From the NCBI GenBank assembly GCA_004352715.1, contig SCFE01000027.1, positions 73,886 to 127,300 of the forward strand: DNA of 53,415 nt. The letters are read 5' to 3'. Positions within the stretch are counted from its first letter, which is position 1. The number at the start of each line of letters is the position of its first letter. Positions 46,290-53,415 of the stretch are shown here, piece by piece. Made by a program: the position numbers and the translations under genes. Source of the DNA: Hofstenia miamia (lineage: Eukaryota; Xenacoelomorpha; Acoela). The notes below the pieces were generated by a model, which ran no database searches, was not told where the DNA came from, and worked only from the letters and a program-made list of their open reading frames with translations.

Positions 46290-47946
46290 CAGAACAAATA
46301 TGGTATGCATGTCAATTGCATTGTTGCAAAACAAAATATGTTTTAATTTCATTGTTATATATGCTTCAAGTTGGCAGAGCGATAAGTGCATCTAAAATTA
46401 TAATTACCATCCTTAGACAAAAATTCGTGGATACTATGATCGACTTAAACAACTTTCCTTTTTCTTTTTGAACAGAATTCACTGTGCAGTTTTCTCAACT
46501 CTATCGCATGAAATTGAAATGAAACAGAAATTTTAATTAAACTAAATTCCCCATTGCGCAGGAACTCTTTTTATGCCAAAAGCTTGTTACTTGAATTTCA
46601 AAAATTTATTAAACTTAAGAAATCTCATTTAAATGAAGCATTTTATGTCGTTTAACGCTTAGTTGCATAATTATTTTTTTTCTTACTTCTCGCTATAAAT
46701 TGTAGTCATATTTTAGCTTGTTAGTAAAAAATTTTTTTTGATTTAAAATTAGCATAGTGCAGAGTTACTTTTGCATTACAGTCTTTTTAGGATAGTAAAT
46801 TTTATAATTTTTTACTTTCAATCATATTCTTAGAGGTCATCATGAATGAATTTTTGTTTTTATGATTTGACTTTAAAGATATTGTTCTTTTCTGCGATCA
46901 TTTAACATCTCTTCACCAACATATACTTATAAAGATTGCCCATGTTGACTGGTGCGTCAATAACTTTAACCGCGAAATATGCAGGCACTTTGTAAGAACT
47001 ATACGCACTTGCAAAAATTTAACAGCATCGTTAAAGTTTAGTAAAGCAATTCTTGTGAATATTGAGCAATGGAAACAAATTTGAATTTCATCATGAAAAT
47101 GCTTAAAGTTTAATAGCAACATCGCATTTAATTAACGGTTAAACTAAGTTTGGGGTAATTTTGTGACCCCAAGAACAACTAGAATAGGATCTTGAGTTCA
47201 AATCAAATTGGAAGAACATGATATTTTGTGACTTTTCCACATTTTTAAGTACTCTTTGTCTGCAAAATATGGGAATCATCCTAGACGTTGGATTACATTT
47301 TTTCAACTCTCCCATGACATAAGTAAAATATTTTTAAAATAATATCTTATCCAAATGAGCAAAAATCAAATGTTGGACTTAATATATTCTTAGAAAGGAA
47401 ATATAATTTTTGTCTAAGCTAATTTTCAAATATTAAAAATTGCAACCAGCTGTTGCAATAAAACTAAATGTAACTTATTGTGGCACTATAAAACAAGCAG
47501 TCAATGATATTGAATAGCGTTAAATGTGCTTATGGGATGTGTCACCCAATGATGCTTAAAAAAACAAAAGTGAACACATAGCATTGTGGTTGCCCTATTG
47601 ATATCATTGAATAAACGTATAACATGAGGTTTTTGCATACCTAACAATATAGTGTGGTTATGATCGCAAATAATTTTTTTGAACACTACTACTTTTCACC
47701 TATTTTAAATAATTTCTCGTAATACCTACTCACCAGTATAATTAATATCAAAATCTTGTGCCACACGTCTACATGATTTATTATTTTTGAGCACTTTAAT
47801 TACCCTCGCTCAAGTACTGATAAGGATTACTGCATTAATTTCTTCGTATGGCGTCTCATAAAATTAGAACTCAATAAAAAATGTAGCAACATCATGCAAC
47901 TTGTCTCAATGTGTATCGCCTTGATATATATATATATTCATATCCA
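46290..47946. other. No gene seen
   Basis: AT-rich. Minus frames at 46913-47122 and 47501-47686 have no recognised domain. TA run at about 47926-47937. Confidence 0.5.
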
Positions 47947-48300
47947 TCTTATTGATTTGAGCAAAGCGTTGTTGGAAGCATCAATTATGATTTGTAAGAT
48001 AGCCATTGATTAACTAAAAATTGAGTACCAAGGCACTTAAATTGCTTCTGACAAAATTTTTTCCAACATCAAGTAAGACTTATAAGCGTCTGTATCACTA
48101 TTTAAGGTATACCTGGACACCGGTGGGAGCTCGTCAAGGAGCAGTGCTAGGTGTCATCTTATATTTTCTTTGAAAATTAATGATATAAAGCGAATTGTAG
48201 AACCGTGATATTTTTATGTATTCTGATGACATTTGCAATTTCAAAACAGGAGCACATTTGCTGCTGCTGAAAATAAACATTGAAAAGATGTAAAGAATCT
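47947..48300 (+). pseudogene. LINE reverse-transcriptase core relic
   Basis: Three landmarks of a non-LTR reverse transcriptase appear in order on the plus strand. LIDLSKALL (Asp codon at 47954-47956) resembles the first catalytic Asp box. GARQGAVLGVILYF starts at 48126 and corresponds to the G.rQGsvLGP box. YSDDICNF at 48219 is the YxDD box. The last two are in one frame, but a stop lies between them; the first is in another frame. The usual Pro after LG is Val. It is a strongly decayed fragment, opposite in orientation to the LINE at 50075-53415. Confidence 0.65.
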
Positions 48301-49848
48301 CTATACTGAAATATTTTGAGGAGAAATAAATTTTAAATATACATTTGCAATTTTTTTGTGAATGACTAAATTACAAGATATCTGAAGATGTACTGTATTA
48401 GACTTAATAGGACACTTAGATGTAGGGATTGAAGTACTATATACATTTTGTGCTTTCTCATTTCACCTGCAATGCTGCATTGCGCATAATTTCAGAAGGT
48501 CAAAATTAGATAGTTCAAAAACTAAATGTGTATATGCTTACCCAGTATATACTTAGGGTGACTAGATCAAGAACATCTGAACGAGGGGCAATAACTTACT
48601 AATTATATTTGTATTTAAAGCACGTATTTCTTTAACAAAATTGAATTGTTTATACAAAAGTTGTAAAATTGTCTTTCCTTGGATATCGCACTTGCAGAGT
48701 TGGAATCTGGCAGAATTTTTAGGCCCAAGCCCAGCCCAGCACAATACAACCTAGGCCCAAGCCCGGCCCATTTTAAAATGCCAATTATTCGGTCCAAGCA
48801 TGGCCCGGCCCAAATTTTTTTCTTTTACGCCATTGATAGTGTCTTTTGCCTCATAAAAGTCCATAAACACTATACAATATGAATTTCATTGTATAATTTG
48901 CATAATGTATTTATTAATATGCACATAGGTGCATATCTGCTTTAATCCGTCAACAATGCTAATTCAATCTGTTGAAATTCAAATTGCATTGTTAACCTTA
49001 ATAAAATGAACGTCTCACACAGGTTCGTAAGCCTAGGGGCTTGTGAGTTCAACCCTAGCTGGAGTAGATGCAAGCCCTATTGTAGATGATTGCATTTGGC
49101 TACCAATAGTATTGAATATCTACTTTCATAAAAGTGAAGGCTTCATAAAATTGTTAAACGCTTTCATCTCACAAAATAATAGAATCTCAAAAATCAGAGA
49201 GCACTATGTAAATTAGGTGTGTCTCCTCTTTTTATAAATGAAACTATTTATATATGCTTTTGCTTAGATTTTTATGGAAAACACATAAGAATGTTGCTAT
49301 TGATAGCATTGTAATGTTAATTGAGATAATGGCGATTGTAGGCCTAACTGACAACGATTTTTCAATATGCTTAAACTCCAAATATTTTATTATTAACTAG
49401 GCATGGTAAAGCTTGAGTACCAGTTTTCCATTGAAATCTATAATTTCAATTAGCCGTTTGCATGTAAACAAAACTTAAGAAAAGGGAACAACAACAAGAG
49501 CATTCATATTGTGTTACTCCTTTATCCAAACCTTTCTTAAAAAATTATTCTATACGAAAATGAAATGTGCGTTTATTTGAATTTGTAAACGAATTTTTAA
49601 ACGTTCTACAAAACCACTGGAGTTTCACTAGGAAAATTTGACAAGTTCTTACAAGAAATTCATTTAAAATGTTGTCAATTTTATTATTATATACCCCTTA
49701 ATATAAGAGGTAGTAAATATATAAAATACTCTTGTATTTTTATTGTATTTGTTTATTGATCTTTAAATGTTTGCTTGCAACAAGGCGCTAGCCATGCTCA
49801 GGTAGTCTGAATAACAAAAGGTGAGAAAATATCAGTATTTAGAGTCAG

Positions 49849-49850
<2 letters not shown>
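48301..49850. other. No gene seen; GCCC-rich island at 48720-48812
   Basis: 48720-48812 is built from CCCAAGCCCAGCCC, CCCAAGCCCGGCCC and TGGCCCGGCCC words, similar in kind to the islands at 26955 and 27265. It makes three overlapping spurious ORFs (48562-48882). The rest is AT-rich. Confidence 0.5.

Positions 49851-49923
<73 letters not shown>
49851..49923. repeat. (TAA)n microsatellite
   Basis: About 24 uninterrupted TAA units up to a single N at 49924. Trinucleotide tails of this type often mark LINE or SINE ends. Here it borders a LINE-tail-like segment. Confidence 0.95.
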
Positions 49924-49924
49924 N

Positions 49925-50074
49925 GCTTAGTTTTGTCATTTTATGTAGATTATAGTTGTTGTGTTAACAGAAATTGTAAATTTTGTACATATTGTATATA
50001 ATTTATAATTTGTAAATATGACAAGTTCTACTGAATGGACAAGACATTGAAATAAAGCTATTGAACAAAAAAAA
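49925..50074 (+). mobile_element. Likely 3' end of a LINE copy, plus strand
   Basis: AT-rich 3'-UTR-like sequence ends GACATTGAAATAAAGCTATT, with an AATAAA signal, followed by GAAC and eight As. This form is typical of LINE (or mRNA-derived) 3' ends. It faces the minus-strand LINE tail to tail. A gene 3' end is the alternative. Confidence 0.45.
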
Positions 50075-50399
50075 TATGCTAATGTCAGATTTTTGTAAAG
50101 CATATTTGATCAATGAACAGTCAATAAACAATCTTAAACAACATTGTCATTTACTTAATAAGAGTCAGAGCAAATTTATTGCTCAATGTCTACAAAATTC
50201 TACAAACTAACACATGACAAAAGAAAAATAATATATAGACAAATAAATAACTACAAATTAATATTTATCATAAATAATATTATCAATGTTTGTGTGAATT
50301 TTTGTGTAGGTTCTCAATGTTGCATGTATGTTTCGAATGCATGAAGTGTATTACCGTCCTCTAATGTATATTGTTGTATTAGAGGAAACTGCTTCAATT

Positions 50400-50676
50400 T
50401 TATTCTAAATTTTTTATGGTTTTTTTTCCATTCACGTTTCATAATCTAAATTATTCCACAATTTAATTGATATGTAATGAAAGCCATTAGAATTTTTATC
50501 TAAACACAGACATTTTTGCGATCGCTCATTAAGGAAAAGGAGAGATGTTTGTAGAGATTTGAATTTAAATAAGATAAATAGCACCTTGAGATGAATTTGG
50601 TAGAACGGAGATAATATTTTATATTTATTACAATATACTGATGCTTCATTATGCTTTTGTGCAAAGTTTAGAGTTT
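50400..50676 (-). pseudogene. LINE ORF2 C-terminal extension
   Basis: After the stop at 50677 another minus frame continues collinearly with LNFAQKHNEASVYCNKYKI, then SPFYQIHLKVLFILFKF and GFHYISIKLWNNL. This fits the C-terminal 'f.wN.LP'-like block of this LINE group. It shows one more frameshift near 50670. The last few hundred bases to 50075 are 3' UTR. Confidence 0.55.
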
Positions 50677-52557
50677 TTATACACCAATTAAATGTTTTGA
50701 TAAAAGCATACGATGTTTCGAATTTAGGTTAGTTAAAAGAAAAGAACAGTATTGAAAATGAGACAAACAGAAAGCATGTATCAGTTGTTTATGATAATTA
50801 CTTGATATTACATTGCGTAAGTGATAAAGATATCTAATGCCTGCAGTCATTTTTTGAATCTTATTCAGTAGAAATTTTTCAAATGTAAATTCATTATCTA
50901 TCTCCACTCCTAAATAACTGACTGATTCACTTTGCTTTATTGACTCATTGTTTATCTTTAGTTCTATATCATTAATTAGATTTCTTTGTGCCTTCGGTGA
51001 AAAAATTATAAATTGAGTTTTTTCAATATTTAGTTTCAGTTGATTAATAGTNAAGTGATAAAGATATCTAATGCCTGCAGTCATTTTTTGAATCTTATTC
51101 AGCAGAAATTTTTCAAATGTTAATTCATTATCTATCTCCACTCCTAAATAACTGACTGATTCACTTTGCTTTATTGACTCATTATTTATCTTTAGTTCTA
51201 TATCATTAATTAGATTTTTTTGTGCCTTCGGTGAAAAAATTATAAATTGAGTTTTTTCAATATTTAGTTTCAGTTGATTAATAGTAAAATAATTGTTTAA
51301 TTTTTCTATATCTGTTTGGAGGTTTTTTGTAGCATCAAAAGCATTTTTTGCAGTACTTATTAGGCATGTGTCGTCGGCATATTGGTAGATGTCGCTGTGT
51401 TTAACATGTTTTATTATATCATTTACAAAAATTGCAAATAAAATAGGGCCAAGTACAGTACCTTGGGGCACCCCACGGTCGGTTGTAACATAACTTGATT
51501 TTTTACTGTTTAATATTATACGCTGCTGTCTATTTTTTAAGAAGTTCATAATTAAATTAATTGAGTTAACACCAAAATTATAATTTATAAGCTTGTCTTG
51601 CAAGATATCGAAATTCATTGAATTGAATGCCTTACTTAAATCTAGTAATGCTACACAACTGCACTTATTATGAGATATATTAGACTTAATTTGTTGCGTG
51701 ATCGATAAAATTGCGTCCTGGGTGCTATGCCCAGCACGAAAACCAAATTGCTTATTCGATAGGATGTTTTCAGATTTTAGGAATGCGTTTATTTGAATAT
51801 ACAACAGTTTTTCAAAGAGTTTGCTAAAAGGATGTGTAATACAAATGGGTCTATAATTTTTTGCGTTTAGGTTGTCACCTTTTTTATATATAGGAGTTAT
51901 ATCCGATTTTTTTAGTAAGTCTGGAAATTCACAATCAATAATACATTGATTAAATGCGACTAATAATTGTTCTCCAAAAATAGGAAAAAAACGTTTAATA
52001 ATAAAAAAATGGGAGATTATAAGAAGCGGTTGATTTGTTGGTATCAAGTTTTTTAACAATGTTTTCTAATTCATTGATTGTAGCAAGTCTAAAGGAAAAT
52101 TGTTTTGATTGTTTGAGATTATCAGAATTTTGTTTTTTCTTATAGGATGGGAAATTGAAATTTCCAAGTTCTTTGAATGTTGAATTTAAATGATTTAGTA
52201 TTTGAGTTTTGTCTGTAAAGGTAGTATTATTGATGTTTAATTCAATTATTTCGGATGAAAAACCTTTAGATTTTCCAATAAATTTATGGATGTATCGCCA
52301 TTTTTCTCGAGTAGAATTTAATTGATTAAAGAATTTTTGCCAAGCTTTAGTTAAATTTTTTGTTCTTAATTGCTTAATTACTTTCTTTGATTTTTCGTGA
52401 TTGGTCCAATTAGTCTTGGTCGGCTCGGATTTTGCAAGATCAAATAATTGTCGCTTAATTGATACAAGTTCATGGACTTGATTATCGTCGGTGTTTGAAA
52501 AAGGAAATTTAATTGTTTTAATCTTAACCCGTCGTTTCTTAATTGGGGCAACAGTGT
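50677..52557 (-). pseudogene. LINE reverse transcriptase (frame nearly intact)
   Basis: Minus strand. A basic linker region (about 52557-52060) leads into the RT. RPICITHPFSKLFEKLL and FGFRAGHSTQDAIL come first. LLDLSKAFNSM (first catalytic Asp, 51625-51642) is followed by RGVPQGTVLGPILFAIFVND and YADDTCLI (51370-51381, both Asp present). LNIEKTQFIIFSP and VSYLGVEIDNE come after. The catalytic triad is present. The long frame 50677-52059 continues through the N at 51052, where the thumb region is repeated because of the mis-join, so the 460-residue translation is longer than the true protein here. A frame change at about 52050 splits it from the linker. Confidence 0.85.
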
Positions 52558-53375
52558 TTAATGCTTTGCAATGTAATTAATCATTTGAGGTCCAGAATTT
52601 AATGTGTAAATGTAGTTAAATGGGGTGCTTCTTAAGGCTTTTTCCATTTTTTCATCTGAGTAAGATAAATAGTCTCTTGCATTTATGATTTTAAATTGCT
52701 TGCTTTTAGTAGTTTTGTTACTAATATATGTACACAGTGCATGATCACTAAATGATTCAAACATTAAAGATTTGAAAGAAATTTCAGAATTAGTAAAAAA
52801 GTAATCAATTAAATTGTTCTTGCGAGTTGGACAAACCGTGCTTATACAAATGAAGGTTACAAGTAGCACACAATTCATTTATAGAATTTCGTTCATAAGA
52901 GTTAAAGTAATTAATATTAAAGTCACCGAATATATTTAGAGAATTATAATCATTACATATTTCAGATATTTCTTATATTTTATAATTTAAATATTCGACT
53001 AGATAATTTTTACTTGGATTACAAGTTATGTTTATCAAATCTTTTTGGAAACAGTTCTCTATTGATTTTATTTCTATCCACAGCGATTCAAATATTTCGT
53101 CATTAAGTTCATATTCAGATTTAAGGGTTGGCTTTAAAGATTTTGGCACAATTATCATAAGTCCACCACCTCTACCTATTCGATTCTTAGTAAAAACCTC
53201 AAAATATTGTCAGTCTGGGTTAAACAAGTTAGAGTCGATATCACGCTTAAGTTTCTGTCATTATGAATATTGCATTTTTTCCAATTTTTGTAATTAATTT
53301 TAAGAAATCGTTTCTGTTTGCATTAAGACTTCTAGCGTTAATATATATATATATTTGAAGTTATCAGAATAGCTT
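52558..53375 (-). pseudogene. LINE AP endonuclease domain
   Basis: Minus strand from about 53375. NARSLNANRNDFLKLI then IFIMTET gives the N-terminal box with the catalytic Glu. GRGGGLMIIVPKSL follows at about 53180-53140. IFGDFNINYF (GD codons at 52922-52927) is the central box. TRKNNLIDYFFTN and FSDHAL (SDH codons at 52741-52749) are the last boxes with the catalytic Asp-His. These are spread over two or more frames, with breaks near 53160-53230, 52975 and 52845. The key residues survive, but the reading frame does not. It nicks target DNA in active relatives to prime reverse transcription. Confidence 0.8.
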
Positions 53376-53415
53376 TTTAATTTGATTTCAATTTCTGTTT
53401 CACTCAGCATAGGAC

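Larger units (their letters stand above)
50075..53415 (-). mobile_element. Non-LTR retrotransposon (CR1/L2/jockey-like LINE)
   Basis: Minus-strand element with an AP-type endonuclease followed by reverse transcriptase, running off the window end. The order EN then RT with one large ORF2, and the box sequences, fit the CR1/L2/jockey assemblage; I cannot assign a clade. The 3' end is near 50075, where it meets an A-run. A single N at 51052 separates two slightly different copies of 233 bp (50819-51051 and 51053-51285). Coding similarity is well kept, so it is younger than the relics at 26.4 and 48 kb. Confidence 0.85.

Noticed and set aside
48562-48882. Three overlapping ORFs with GLGP-type repeats
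   Set aside because: They translate the GCCC-rich island.
49021-49075. tRNA-derived SINE (B-box-like gagttcaaccc)
   Set aside because: No A box at proper spacing, no tail, and no second copy in the window.
1-53415. CRISPR arrays, prophage or bacterial operons
   Set aside because: Repeat units are not spaced by unique spacers, and all recognised proteins are eukaryotic transposon or GPCR types.

Overview
This window is animal nuclear DNA. It is AT-rich, carries a spliced receptor-type exon, has scaffold gaps, and is dominated by decayed transposable elements. There are no bacterial operons, ribosome-binding sites or CRISPR arrays. Low GC, sparse genes, several DNA-transposon superfamilies together, and single-N joins flanked by slightly different copies of the same sequence all fit a highly heterozygous invertebrate. 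A tunicate or cnidarian is possible, but I cannot identify the species.

Layout. 1-17 kb: a terminal fragment of a Harbinger-like repeat (449-628); a TTAA-flanked element with 31-bp terminal inverted repeats (686-2401) and its left-truncated sister (12664-14189); a hAT-like non-autonomous element (5194-7041); a 5' Tc1 fragment (7353-8504); a PIF/Harbinger element with a transposase relic (9797-11030); a 21-bp tandem array; an internally deleted Tc1/mariner-type transposase (11491-12206); and three gaps. 17-26 kb: a short orphan ORF, a compound repeat array with (TA)n spacers, long sequence without genes, a 543-bp Harbinger-type MITE (22486-23028), and a 2-kb inverted-repeat structure bearing a 21-bp minisatellite. 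26-34 kb: a LINE reverse-transcriptase relic, a palindrome-rich array, a complete-ended but dead Tc1 element (31817-33484), and an inverted pair of coding-like sequences. 34-50 kb: one credible cellular coding exon, TM1-TM2 of a class A GPCR (34998-35242), then mostly sequence without genes, with a 312-bp tandem duplication and a second LINE relic. 50-53.4 kb: a minus-strand LINE with recognisable AP-endonuclease and reverse-transcriptase domains, abutting the tail of another LINE.

The genes do not form a pathway. The strongest biological thread is that three separate repeats (449-628, 22486-23028, 9797-11030) have alignable termini and right-biased subterminal copies of a related motif. One of them retains a Harbinger transposase motif, so the three may be one lineage sharing a recognition code. 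Several apparent duplications lie exactly across Ns and are best read as assembly or haplotype artefacts.
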